A DNA stretch of 64,000 nucleotides from Acinetobacter lwoffii (GTDB lineage Bacteria; Pseudomonadota; Gammaproteobacteria; Pseudomonadales; Moraxellaceae), in contig NZ_JAMXXP010000009.1 of the NCBI RefSeq assembly GCF_024129355.1, forward strand, positions 41,958 through 105,957. The letters are read 5' to 3'. The translations under genes were made by a program, and so were the position numbers. The notes beneath the pieces are model-generated. The model was not told where the DNA came from. It saw only the letters and a list, made by a program, of their open reading frames with translations, and made no database searches. Shown one piece after another: positions 36,982 to 45,283 of the stretch. Position 1 is the stretch's first letter. Every line of letters begins with the position of its first letter.

Positions 36982-37465
36982 AAATAATCTTTCCACCAGT
37001 CACACCCAATCTAGTCCATTATATAACTAAGATTGGGTTTGTGCGTGCAGACCTAATGAAAATAGGTATCTTAATAAAATTTTATTGATTTAAGCTCATA
37101 TTCACTTTGCTTAAAGCACTTTTAAACGGCTTTGTTGCACAAAGATTTCATAACTATATGATTTAAAAAGTTTTGATTATTTTTTGATCCAAAGTTAAAT
37201 TTATTTAAATCAGATACTTACATATTTATACAACAAAGCCTCGGTAGTGTAAAAATGCCCCCCTAACGGCATTTAAAAACTGACCCCCTTGGTTAATATT
37301 GCGCTCGGTTATATGCCGAGCGAATTCTATTCTTTGGCGCATGAGCAAGCTGGCGTTCAATGACATCTGAATTAAACTGATTCGAATCATTTACAACTGG
37401 ACTGAATAGCGCTCTCAAATAGTGTTTGTTTATTCAACCTGTATAAATAAGCATGCTCTAATATT
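36982..37465. other. Intergenic region with IS remnants
   Basis: Contains a hairpin at about 37005-37037 (cccaatct/agattggg) beyond the upstream gene, a 113-base remnant with IS903-like ends, and a tract with ccccc motifs (37257-37303) like the ends of IS21-type elements. No gene is seen. Confidence 0.45.
37128..37240. repeat. 113-bp remnant with IS903-like inverted ends
   Basis: ggctttgttgcacaaa (37128-37143) and the complement of tttatacaacaaagcc (37225-37240) share the GGCTTTGTTG start typical of IS903-group (IS5 family) ends. There is no transposase and no 9-base target repeat, so this is a MITE-like or internally deleted remnant. Confidence 0.55.
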
Positions 37466-38635
37466 TTAAAGTTTAGCCTTAGCTGCTTGTAACTGCTTCT
37501 TAAAGAATGCATTAGAATTTGGATTATAGTAAAAATCATGAATGAACACTCTTTCATTCATTCCATACATTTTTTCTTCAACCAAGCATTCTACAGTTAT
37601 ACGTATAAGCGTGTAAATGTCATAGACACGATCGTAGCAGTCAAATATAGTTTTTTCAGACACAGAGAAACCAAAGTCAGCTAATTTTTTTCTTGCGAGC
37701 TTGGCACATGAGATATCCGAGTCCACAATATATTGAGGGGACTCTTTGAACAATGGTTTATCGAGATTATTACCTTTCTTAAGTATCAAATGCCATGCAC
37801 CGATTAAGGCAATCCAATTAGCCGAACTATCTGAGAAAATGGGATTATGTCCTAATCGCTCTTCAATATTTATTAGAAACTTCTTCAGATCATTCTTAGT
37901 CTTTAGCTTATAAAATCCATCATATTCAATCCCCTTTAATGACTTGGCCTTCCCCCTAGCCTTAATGGCAGCTGCTACTTTTTCATAATCTTCCAAATCA
38001 TTTAAGTTAACAATCTGATCTTCGGAATAATACTCTGCAATTAAGTTATTTTTAAAAATGTCAAACTCTAGAAATAACATCGCCCTATAGAAAAGTTTAT
38101 TTAAAAAACTCTCATTGATGACTTTATTCTTTTTTTGATATTTAGCTAATGTTAAAAAATTAAAATCTAGAAATTTACTAAGCACCCCTATAGTTATATT
38201 ATCGTACTCAAAATATAGAACTTGACTTACAATTTTAAAAGCAGCAGCACTAGTAATTGACTGGATTGGAATTTGGATTAATACTTCATCTAAATCTTGC
38301 TTATAATGTTCTATTTGAAAACCCAATAACTCTATTTGTTGAATTAGGTAGGCACGATATTTTTCTTGCATTTTAAAATAGATATCATCTTTAATTAATT
38401 CACCCTTTCCAAAAGTTAACTCAAAATCTACTCCTATTAATAACAAATGTTTGTAATGTTCCCTTATCAACGCGCCTTCAGACCTTCGATAAGCCAATAA
38501 ATCAATAGCTGCTAATAACTGACTATATATACTTGACTTCTCTTCTGAGAAGCCCTGCATGGCTACAACATCATGAAAATATAAATAATCTAATAGTCTG
38601 ACTGTGCTGTTTTGAAAATCGTTAAGTTTTGGCAT
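37466..38635 (-). CDS. Hypothetical island protein, 389 residues
   Basis: The protein is largely helical and AT-rich in its coding, with no membrane segment or signal peptide. Notable stretches are RLLDYLYFHDVVAMQGFSEE at the start and IFSDSSANWIALIGAWHLIL in the middle, with a basic C-terminus. I do not recognise a domain. It sits alone between IS remnants and the PrtN-like gene, a place where integrative elements often carry defence or anti-defence cargo. No ribosome-binding site is evident close to its ATG. Confidence 0.65.
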   Translation of the reverse strand: MPKLNDFQNSTVRLLDYLYFHDVVAMQGFSEEKSSIYSQLLAAIDLLAYRRSEGALIREHYKHLLLIGVDFELTFGKGELIKDDIYFKMQEKYRAYLIQQIELLGFQIEHYKQDLDEVLIQIPIQSITSAAAFKIVSQVLYFEYDNITIGVLSKFLDFNFLTLAKYQKKNKVINESFLNKLFYRAMLFLEFDIFKNNLIAEYYSEDQIVNLNDLEDYEKVAAAIKARGKAKSLKGIEYDGFYKLKTKNDLKKFLINIEERLGHNPIFSDSSANWIALIGAWHLILKKGNNLDKPLFKESPQYIVDSDISCAKLARKKLADFGFSVSEKTIFDCYDRVYDIYTLIRITVECLVEEKMYGMNERVFIHDFYYNPNSNAFFKKQLQAAKAKL

Positions 38636-38784
38636 AAGTGTGTATTCTTAAAAAAGTTCCCCTTATTTCAGAATTATTACCCATTTCATCTTATTTACAA
38701 TTATTTCAGTTGATTTAGTTACCTAGACCTTAGCTCTATGTACTAAGAATTCGAAAAATTAACATTCTTTTAAAAGGTTCCCAA

Positions 38785-39081
38785 ATGAGTACAGTAAAAA
38801 TGAATTTATCAGACTATTTATTCATGCAATTTAAAACCATGACTCCCACTCTTGAACAAGTGGCAGCCATGTATTACCCCCATCTAAGTAAAGCAAAAAT
38901 ATTAGAAAAAGCGAGAAAAAAGGAATTTCCATTTATTTGCTACAAGATAGATGAAAGTCAAAAATCACCATACTTAGTTGATATTTTTGACTTAGCTTTT
39001 GTTTTAGACAAACGTTACAACGAACAAGCTAAAGAGTATGAAATTTTTACGAAGTCAGCTCTAACGAATTCTCAAAATTAA
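38785..39081 (+). CDS. PrtN-family regulator (pyocin activator-like), possible excisionase
   Basis: The 98-residue protein matches the PrtN family in the helix LEQVAAMYYPHLSKAKILEKA and in YKIDESQKSPYLVDIFDLAF. The conserved ESQKSPxLV turn is characteristic. PrtN of Pseudomonas activates pyocin genes; relatives in integrative elements lie beside the integrase and probably control excision or cargo, much like AlpA/Xis proteins. AAAGG precedes the ATG. Its last 35 bases overlap the end of the convergent integrase gene, which could allow antisense interference. Confidence 0.8.
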   Translation: MSTVKMNLSDYLFMQFKTMTPTLEQVAAMYYPHLSKAKILEKARKKEFPFICYKIDESQKSPYLVDIFDLAFVLDKRYNEQAKEYEIFTKSALTNSQN

Positions 39082-40183
39082 GGGTCTGTTTTCTTCGTTT
39101 AACCGATACATACCTTTCCAAACTCCCCCATGAATCGTGCAAACTAATTTGCTGTATCTGGGGGATAGTGAAACCTTGCTCAGCTAAACGGGTACACCCT
39201 TCATGTCTCAAATCATGGAATTTTAAATCATCTATTCCAAGCAACTTACAAGCTTTTCTAAATTCACCACCTATTGTTTTTGGACTAAGAGGTATCAGAT
39301 ATTCATCGCCATAGCCTCTTTTCAACATTCTAGCTCTAACTTCCTGCTCCGATAAAAGCTCAATAATTTTTTTACACTGAGGTAATACATTAAACTCCTT
39401 ATGATTCCCTTTAGAGCCCGTTGGGTTTTTCAAATCACGTATTTTCCATGAGTTGTTATGCCTGTCAAAATCTATTAATTTCATTCGAGTGATTTCCGCT
39501 TCACGTCTACATGAGTAGATCGCAAACCAGATAATTAAATGCATTGGATAGCTATAGTTCGGATTACGCCATTTTTGTACAAAATATTTTGTAAGTGCCA
39601 TCAGCTCATCATTGGTCGGGAGCCTATCTCTTTTCTGACTTGAAGAAATTTGGCGTGTTTTTCGTAATTGCGCTGTCGCTTTGTCAAAGGCATTTAGATC
39701 AATATCTATATCCCACATCACCGCTGCATGAGATAGCACCCCTCTAATATGTAACAACTCATGCTGGAGTGTACTAGATGCAACAGGGTCAAGTCCTAGA
39801 TCTTCAATGCCCTTTTTGCGTAGGGCCACGTGTTCAGCAATATGAGTCGATTTAATTTTTGTGATAACATGCCGCGCGATTGGAAACTTCTGAATAAGTT
39901 TGAGTGAATATGTTTTAGTTCGTCCATACTCAGCTCCCACTTCCGCCAAATATTTCGAAATAGCGTTAGAAAGAGTTAGATCTATTACATCTTCTTGACC
40001 AAACAAAATTTCAGGATTTTCTTCTATTTCAGCTTCCCTTTTTGCTAACCAAATTGCTGCAACTTTCTTCGATCCAAATGTTTTACTTTCTTTATATATT
40101 GGTAAATCTTTTCGATTGATTCGAATTTCAGCACGATAGCGTATTGATCCATTGACTAACTTACGCTGCGTGATTGTACCCAT
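39047..40183 (-). CDS. Tyrosine recombinase integrase of the dusA island
   Basis: The 378-residue integrase has an N-terminal arm-binding/SAM-like part (residues 1-~180) and a catalytic domain. In the catalytic domain the first Arg lies in FAIYSCRREAEITRMKL (about residue 227), the H-x-x-R in FHDLRHEGCTRLAE, and the nucleophile Tyr in SWGSLERYVSV near the C-terminus. It starts 171 bases from attR and reads away from dusA, the usual layout for dusA-targeting islands. Two TGGCGTA repeats and one inverted TTTACGCC lie in its upstream region. Confidence 0.94.
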   Translation of the reverse strand: MGTITQRKLVNGSIRYRAEIRINRKDLPIYKESKTFGSKKVAAIWLAKREAEIEENPEILFGQEDVIDLTLSNAISKYLAEVGAEYGRTKTYSLKLIQKFPIARHVITKIKSTHIAEHVALRKKGIEDLGLDPVASSTLQHELLHIRGVLSHAAVMWDIDIDLNAFDKATAQLRKTRQISSSQKRDRLPTNDELMALTKYFVQKWRNPNYSYPMHLIIWFAIYSCRREAEITRMKLIDFDRHNNSWKIRDLKNPTGSKGNHKEFNVLPQCKKIIELLSEQEVRARMLKRGYGDEYLIPLSPKTIGGEFRKACKLLGIDDLKFHDLRHEGCTRLAEQGFTIPQIQQISLHDSWGSLERYVSVKRRKQTLNFENSLELTS

Positions 40184-40184
40184 T

Positions 40185-40235
40185 TTTACGCCTTATGATA
40201 TTTTTACTTATTATGGCGTATTTATGGCGTAAATC
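40185..40235. promoter_or_regulatory. Putative integrase arm-type sites, right end
   Basis: TGGCGTA at 40214-40220 and 40225-40231 repeat at an 11-base interval, as at the island's left end, and an inverted copy (tttacgcc, 40185-40192) lies next to the integrase start. They may be arm sites and could also let the integrase or PrtN-like protein control integrase expression (inference). Confidence 0.5.
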
Positions 40236-40314
40236 AAATTTTAAAAAGAGCAAAAAAAGATGAAATAGATGCAAATAAATTCAACACAACACTGATTCAA
40301 TAGGTTGATTTTCA

Positions 40315-41340
40315 ATGAGTATTTTATCAAAACCAAGCAACACACAGAATCCTCGAATCAGTGTTGCACCGATGATGGATTGGACTACCAAAGACTATCG
40401 TTTCTTTGCACGTCTTTTTAACCCGAATGTGATTATGTACACCGAAATGGTTACTACGGGTGCAATCATTTACGGTGATGCCAAACGTCATTTGGACTTT
40501 AATACGGAAGAACAGCCAATCGTGTTGCAACTCGGTGGCTCAAATCCAAAAGATCTCGCCACTTGTACCAAGATGGCACAGGACTGGGGCTATAACGAAG
40601 TCAATTTAAATGTAGGCTGCCCAAGTGACCGGGTACAAAATAATAAAATTGGTGCCTGTCTGATGGCGGAGCCTGATCTAGTCGCAGAATGTATTGCTGA
40701 AATGCGTCATGCGGTGGATATTCCAGTGACCGTAAAACACCGGATCGGAATTGATGATATGCAATCTTATGAAGAGATGCTGCATTTTGTCGATACCGTG
40801 GCCAAAACCGGCTGCAATAATTTTATCGTGCATGCGCGGATTGCCTTATTAAAAGGTCTATCACCTAAAGAAAACCGCGACGTGCCACCCCTACGTTATG
40901 AAGATGTCTACCGTTTAAAACAGGATCGTCCTGATCTGCTCATCGAGATCAACGGCGGAATTAAAACCTATGCCGAAACGCTGGAACATCTCAAACATGT
41001 GGATGGGGTGATGATTGGCCGCGAAGCCTATCATAATCCTTACTTACTGGCTGAACTGGGCCAACTGTGGAATCTGGATGCACCAGACCGTTTTGACATC
41101 ATGCAACAGATGCTACCTTATATTGCTCATCGCATCGCCGAAGGTGCACCTTTATCCATTATTACCCGTCATATTTTGGGACTATTCCAGAACTTGCCGG
41201 GTGCACGTAAATGGCGTCAGGCTTTAAGCGGTGGTAATGCCAAAACCTTGAAAGATGTAGAAACTGCACTCTTTAATATTCAGGAAGCGATGCAGCGTAC
41301 CGAAGATTATGTTCGAGAACATCAACAAGTTGAATCCTAA
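40315..41340 (+). CDS. dusA: tRNA-dihydrouridine synthase A
   Basis: The 341-residue DusA reduces uridines 20/20a in the tRNA D-loop using FMN and NADPH. Key segments are present: APMMDWTTKDYRFFARLF, GSNPKDLATCTKMAQDWGY and the catalytic Cys in NLNVGCPSDRVQ (about residue 102), KHRIGID, and INGGI with GVMIGREAYHNP for FMN. The attR repeat covers codons 14-24, so the first ~13 codons come from the island; the displaced native start is at 7293. The protein remains complete and probably active, but its promoter must now be in the island-derived region 40184-40314. Confidence 0.96.
   Translation: MSILSKPSNTQNPRISVAPMMDWTTKDYRFFARLFNPNVIMYTEMVTTGAIIYGDAKRHLDFNTEEQPIVLQLGGSNPKDLATCTKMAQDWGYNEVNLNVGCPSDRVQNNKIGACLMAEPDLVAECIAEMRHAVDIPVTVKHRIGIDDMQSYEEMLHFVDTVAKTGCNNFIVHARIALLKGLSPKENRDVPPLRYEDVYRLKQDRPDLLIEINGGIKTYAETLEHLKHVDGVMIGREAYHNPYLLAELGQLWNLDAPDRFDIMQQMLPYIAHRIAEGAPLSIITRHILGLFQNLPGARKWRQALSGGNAKTLKDVETALFNIQEAMQRTEDYVREHQQVES
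40354..40385 (+). repeat. attR, right direct repeat of the dusA island
   Basis: Lies in dusA codons 14-24; matches attL at 30 of 32 bases including the 17-base core ccgatgatggattggac. Confidence 0.92.
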
Positions 41341-41344
41341 ACAC

Positions 41345-41372
41345 AAAAAGCACCGATCATCGGTGCTTTTTT
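41345..41372 (+). terminator. Rho-independent terminator after dusA
   Basis: gcaccgat/atcggtgc stem flanked by aaaaa and tttttt, 5 bases past the dusA stop; it can also serve the convergent lipoprotein gene. Confidence 0.9.
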
Positions 41373-41390
41373 ATAGAGATTGCGCATGAG

Positions 41391-41903
41391 TTATTGCGTA
41401 TACGCCGTAATATTACCCACCGGAATCGGCTCTTCTTGATAAGAAACATCTTGTAATGCGGGTTCAGCCACTGGTGTGATCAGCGAGCCGGAGACATTCT
41501 GGTTTGGTTCATCTACAGGTTCCAGATCATCCAAGGCTGAGGCCAGTTGCTGTAATTCCCGATCCAGTTGCTGACGATATTTTTCAATTTCAATTTCATC
41601 AATAAAAGCAAAAGCATCATCTTCAATCGACCAACTATACCCCCCATCCACCTTAAAGACTTTTACATGAATGGGATATTCCTCACCCTGATAATTCAGA
41701 TGAGAAATGGCCTGAAACTCATTCCCTTGACGCTGGACAATTTTGACTTTTTTTACGGTAAAACGATAATGTTGATAATCTCGATTGGAATTAAATTCAC
41801 GTTGCATCTGCGTTTGAATATTTCTGGCCAGTTCATCCATCGAGACAAAATAACTGCATCCAGCCAGACAGGCGACCATCCATAACATCATGATTTTTTT
41901 CAT
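41391..41903 (-). CDS. Hypothetical lipoprotein
   Basis: The 170-residue protein has a short signal peptide with lipobox CLAGC (Cys at about residue 16), so it should be lipid-anchored to the envelope. The mature part is a mixed alpha/beta domain (YRFTVKKVKIVQRQGNEF, then YPIHVKVFKVDGGYSW) followed by a helical stretch (YRQQLDRELQQLASAL) and a Pro-rich tail. I do not recognise a domain. It lies alone between dusA and coaBC. Confidence 0.75.
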   Translation of the reverse strand: MKKIMMLWMVACLAGCSYFVSMDELARNIQTQMQREFNSNRDYQHYRFTVKKVKIVQRQGNEFQAISHLNYQGEEYPIHVKVFKVDGGYSWSIEDDAFAFIDEIEIEKYRQQLDRELQQLASALDDLEPVDEPNQNVSGSLITPVAEPALQDVSYQEEPIPVGNITAYTQ

Positions 41904-42088
41904 AGCGCCCCCTCTTTTTTCTTTCCACTTCCTGCTTATAGTCGATATATGTAGTATTTTTATCTTTGCTTATTCTGTGACCCATTTTATGCTTTTTTGC
42001 AAAAACAATAAACAAACAGCGCTTCGATTAAGACTAAATATTTATGGTTTCTATAGTTTTTTTGAATTAATGATAAAAAATCAGCCAT

Positions 42089-42118
42089 AAAAAAACCCTG
42101 ATGGATTCAGGGTTTTTT
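42089..42118. terminator. Terminator after coaBC
   Basis: aaaaaaccctga/ttcagggtttttt stem with 4-base loop, just past the coaBC stop on the minus strand; symmetric A/T flanks make it bidirectional. Confidence 0.88.
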
Positions 42119-42132
42119 CAATACAGATCGTT

Positions 42133-43407
42133 TTAAAAATCATCATCATTAGATGGATCACGATGCAAGGCATCATGAATGGCTTCGATCAACTGCTGGG
42201 CAATCTCCTGCTTGGAGGCTTTTTCCAGATCACGTTTATCCAACTGATAATGCTCGGCAAAGAATACCGTCATGGCATTTTCATCCGAAGCAAATCCGAT
42301 ATCTGCACGTGATACATCATTGCAGGCAATCATATCCAGCTTTTTCGCGACCAGCTTTCCGGCAGCATATTCTTCAATATTGCGGGTTTCTGCCGCAAAG
42401 CCGACCATAAATGGACGTTTTTCCTGCTGGGCAATGGTGGCAACAATATCCGGATTTTTCACCAAGGCTACATTCAGTTCATCACCAGCTTTCTTGATTT
42501 TATGCTCGGCTACTTCTGCCACACGATAATCGGCTACTGCAGCTGTCGCAATAAAGATATCGCAACCATTTTCCAGCATTTGCATGCTTTCATTCAGCAT
42601 TTGCACGGCAGAAGAAACATTCTTACGTTTCACGCCATTTGGAGTGTCCAGACTGACCGGCCCTGCAATCAGGGTCACATTGGCTCCGGCTGCATAACAG
42701 GCTGCAGCCAGTGCAAAGCCCATTTTCCCGGTACTGTGATTGGAAATATAACGCACCGGATCAATCGCTTCGCGGGTCGGGCCTGCGGTAATCGTGACTT
42801 GTTTACCCGCAAGCAGGCCAAATTTTTCCGCAATCGCACGTTGAGCTTTGTGAAAATATTCAGTCACCTGTCGGGCTAAATCTTCCGGCTCAGGCATCCG
42901 GCCCAAACCTACATCACCACAAGCCTGTGATCCCGCGTCCGGCATGATCACATGCACACCATCTTCGATCAGTGTCGCAAGATTGCGCTGCGTTGCTTTC
43001 GCCGCCCACATTTGCTGGTTCATGGCAGGCGCCACCCAGACGGGTGCTTTCGTCGCCAGATATAAAGTACTTAAGAGATCATCAGCCAGACCTGCGGCAA
43101 ATTTTGCCAAGGTATCACAGCTGGCCGGCGCTACCAGCAACAGATCTGCCCAACGTGCCAGCTCGATATGGCCCATGCCGGCTTCTGCTTCAGTATCCAG
43201 CAATTCGGTATGTACGGGATTGCCCGATAAGGCTTGAAAGGTTAAAGGTGTAATAAAAGCCTGTGCACCGTGAGTCATGACGACCCGCACATCAAATCCG
43301 GCATCTTTTAGACGGCGGACCAGAATTGCACTTTTATAGGCAGCAATACCGCCAGTGACGGCCAAAATGATATTTTTATGAGGAATTACACTTAGATCAA
43401 AGCTCAC
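42133..43407 (-). CDS. coaBC: Bifunctional phosphopantothenoylcysteine decarboxylase / synthetase
   Basis: The 424-residue protein makes two steps of coenzyme A synthesis. The N-terminal CoaC flavoprotein domain shows AVTGGIAAYKSAILVRRL, the active-site His in GMGHIELARW and the substrate clamp with APAMNQQMW. The C-terminal CoaB domain begins near residue 200 with TITAGPTREAIDPVRYISN and contains TGKMGFALA, DIFIATAAVADYR and KIKK for CTP-dependent ligation. Length and order are those of the usual Dfp protein. Confidence 0.95.
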   Translation of the reverse strand: MSFDLSVIPHKNIILAVTGGIAAYKSAILVRRLKDAGFDVRVVMTHGAQAFITPLTFQALSGNPVHTELLDTEAEAGMGHIELARWADLLLVAPASCDTLAKFAAGLADDLLSTLYLATKAPVWVAPAMNQQMWAAKATQRNLATLIEDGVHVIMPDAGSQACGDVGLGRMPEPEDLARQVTEYFHKAQRAIAEKFGLLAGKQVTITAGPTREAIDPVRYISNHSTGKMGFALAAACYAAGANVTLIAGPVSLDTPNGVKRKNVSSAVQMLNESMQMLENGCDIFIATAAVADYRVAEVAEHKIKKAGDELNVALVKNPDIVATIAQQEKRPFMVGFAAETRNIEEYAAGKLVAKKLDMIACNDVSRADIGFASDENAMTVFFAEHYQLDKRDLEKASKQEIAQQLIEAIHDALHRDPSNDDDF

Positions 43408-43520
43408 GAACAGATTACCTTGCTGTTGCAGTGGGGCTCACAATAGCATTAAATAATCGCATCCCCAAGAGATCAGCTTGCGGGAAAACTGATAATTCAT
43501 AATAAATAAGTCTAATAACT

Positions 43521-44222
43521 ATGCAATTTTCTATTAAAAACTGGCCGGAACAAGAACGGCCGCGAGAACGCTTAATTCAATATGGCGCAGAAAGTCTGTC
43601 CGATGCCGAGCTACTGGCTATTTTTCTACGCTCCGGTTCCCAGCAACATTCGGCAGTTGATCTGGCGCGTTTGCTGATTCAGCATTTTGGTCATTTGACT
43701 GCGTTGCTCGATGCACCTTTACCGGAAGTCAGCCAGTTTCATGGCATGGGCATCAGTAAATATACTCAACTGATGGCCGTCAAGGAACTCGGACGGCGTT
43801 ACATAGCCGAGCACCTGAAACAGGATGCACTGGAACTTACCAATTCCAAGCGGCTGAGAGATTACTTACGTTTTGAACTGCTCGGTGAAACTCAGGAAGT
43901 GTTTGCCGTGCTGTGTCTGGATGCCAGTTTAAGAAAAATTGCCTTTAAAAAACTGTTTTATGGCTCCATCAATGCATGTGATATTTCCATTAATCAATTG
44001 CTACGTTATGCGATTACCCAACAGGCAACCTCAATTGTCATTGCACATAATCATCCGCTGGGCCGACCCTCTCCCTCCAAGGCTGACCTAGTGTTAACCC
44101 GTCAGATTCAACAGGCCTGCCAGCTAGTGGATATCCATCTGATTGACCATTGCATCATCGCCTTGGAAGGCAGCTTTTCCTTTGCTGAGCAGCAACTCAT
44201 CAAACCGGAAATGCAGTATTGA
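43521..44222 (+). CDS. radC: RadC family JAB-domain protein
   Basis: The 233-residue protein has the UPF0758/RadC layout: the start KNWPEQERPRERLIQYGAE, a helix-hairpin-helix (HGMGISKYTQLMAVKELGRR), and the JAB/MPN metalloprotein domain with VIAHNHPLGRPSPSKAD near residue 175. The family consensus is HNHPSG; here the Ser is replaced by Leu, while the metal-binding His residues and the later Asp are kept. Function is unsettled despite the historical DNA-repair name. It is divergent from coaBC, the usual genomic arrangement (coaBC/radC). Confidence 0.92.
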   Translation: MQFSIKNWPEQERPRERLIQYGAESLSDAELLAIFLRSGSQQHSAVDLARLLIQHFGHLTALLDAPLPEVSQFHGMGISKYTQLMAVKELGRRYIAEHLKQDALELTNSKRLRDYLRFELLGETQEVFAVLCLDASLRKIAFKKLFYGSINACDISINQLLRYAITQQATSIVIAHNHPLGRPSPSKADLVLTRQIQQACQLVDIHLIDHCIIALEGSFSFAEQQLIKPEMQY

Positions 44223-44287
44223 ATAGCACTTGACAAAGCAGGCACAACTCCACAAGATCATGAAAAAAATTGTGATGATTCCAATAA

Positions 44288-45199
44288 ATGATCGTACGTG
44301 ACCAGCCGACTGTTTTTAAACTGCTGTTTTCCTGGCGGGGGACGATTTTACCTAAAGTTTTGCCACCTTTAGGCGTAGTGATGCTGATGTCAGCCATCAT
44401 CGGTGGCTTGTCACATATTGGCTATTTTCATTTTCCAGAATTACCCCTGGTCGGATTTACCCTGATTGGAGTGGTACTGTCTATTTTTCTTGGTTTTAAA
44501 AATACCGCCTGTTATGACCGCTGGTGGGAAGCGCGCAAACTTTGGGGAATTCTAATTGCCAATTCACGTCATTTTGACCGTGATTGCCGGATGCTGTCTC
44601 AAGGTCGCCGTGAGCGTGTGATTCAGCATGTGATTGTCTTTGCCAATGTACTCCGCGATCGCCTACGCCATCAAACAGCCAATCCGACTGAACTGGTTGA
44701 AACCAGCGGCATGAGCCAGCAGGCGGTGACCCAACTCTATCAGCAGGCCAATGCGCCGCAATATACCTTAAGCCTGATTCAATGGGAGTTAATGCAGGCG
44801 CTCAAAGAAGGTGAAATCTCCGACATCATCTATATGCAGATGAATAATCATGTAGCAGAACTAAGTATTGTCCAGACTGGTTGTGACCGGATTGCAACAA
44901 CGCCTTTGCCTTTTGCCTATTCGGTCTTGCTCAACCGCACCGTCTATTTTTTCTGTTTTATTTTGCCTTTTAGTCTGGGTTCAACGCTTGGTCTGTTTAC
45001 GCCTTTGCTGGTCGGAATTTTGGCCTATACCTTTTTGGGACTGGATGCTTTAAGTTCGGAAATTGAAGAGCCTTTTGGTACTCAAAGCAACGACTTGCCT
45101 CTGGACTCGATGGTGCGTACCATTGAAATTGAACTATTAGGAACGTTGGGTAAACCAACGCCACCACCGATTCAGGCCAAAGATCATAATTTGCTATAA
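44288..45199 (+). CDS. Bestrophin-like membrane protein
   Basis: The 303-residue protein belongs to the bestrophin/UPF0187 (YneE) family of pentameric anion or cation channels. Seen are the start RDQPTVFKLLFSWRGTILP, two N-terminal helices, FKNTACYDRWWEARKLWG (a diagnostic YDRWWEAR motif) and the C-terminal IEEPFGTQSNDLPLDSM segment. It follows radC by 65 bases on the same strand. A hairpin at 45218-45241 lies downstream. Confidence 0.9.
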   Translation: MIVRDQPTVFKLLFSWRGTILPKVLPPLGVVMLMSAIIGGLSHIGYFHFPELPLVGFTLIGVVLSIFLGFKNTACYDRWWEARKLWGILIANSRHFDRDCRMLSQGRRERVIQHVIVFANVLRDRLRHQTANPTELVETSGMSQQAVTQLYQQANAPQYTLSLIQWELMQALKEGEISDIIYMQMNNHVAELSIVQTGCDRIATTPLPFAYSVLLNRTVYFFCFILPFSLGSTLGLFTPLLVGILAYTFLGLDALSSEIEEPFGTQSNDLPLDSMVRTIEIELLGTLGKPTPPPIQAKDHNLL

Positions 45200-45217
45200 T
45201 TTATAATTCTTTCCTCG

Positions 45218-45241
45218 CCCTTTGCTATTAGTAGCGAAGGG
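45218..45241 (+). terminator. Hairpin after bestrophin gene
   Basis: ccctttgct/agcgaaggg stem with one G-T pair and a 6-base loop; only a weak T tract follows (gaaaatcttc), so efficiency is uncertain. Confidence 0.4.
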
Positions 45242-45283
45242 AAAATCTTCTCTCAAATGAAAAAGATCGAGGTAAAGGAATGA

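Larger units (their letters stand above)
7332..40385. mobile_element. ~33-kb integrative genomic island in dusA
   Basis: The boundaries are the 32-bp direct repeats at 7332-7363 and 40354-40385. The island holds its own tyrosine integrase next to the intact dusA, a PrtN-family regulator, a Gp3-like protein, YqaJ, DUF932 and Gp2-like proteins, and a large cargo: type I restriction plus Kiwa, kdpABCDE, uppP, a porin and a glutamine-synthetase-family gene. No capsid, tail, terminase, relaxase or mating genes are visible. dusA is a known target of a family of tyrosine integrases used by prophages and islands. The truncated gene at 17782 and the decayed IS suggest that the cargo was assembled in several steps. 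Confidence 0.92.

Noticed and set aside
37128..37240. Intact IS903-type insertion
   Set aside because: Only 113 bases between ends, no transposase and no target duplication.
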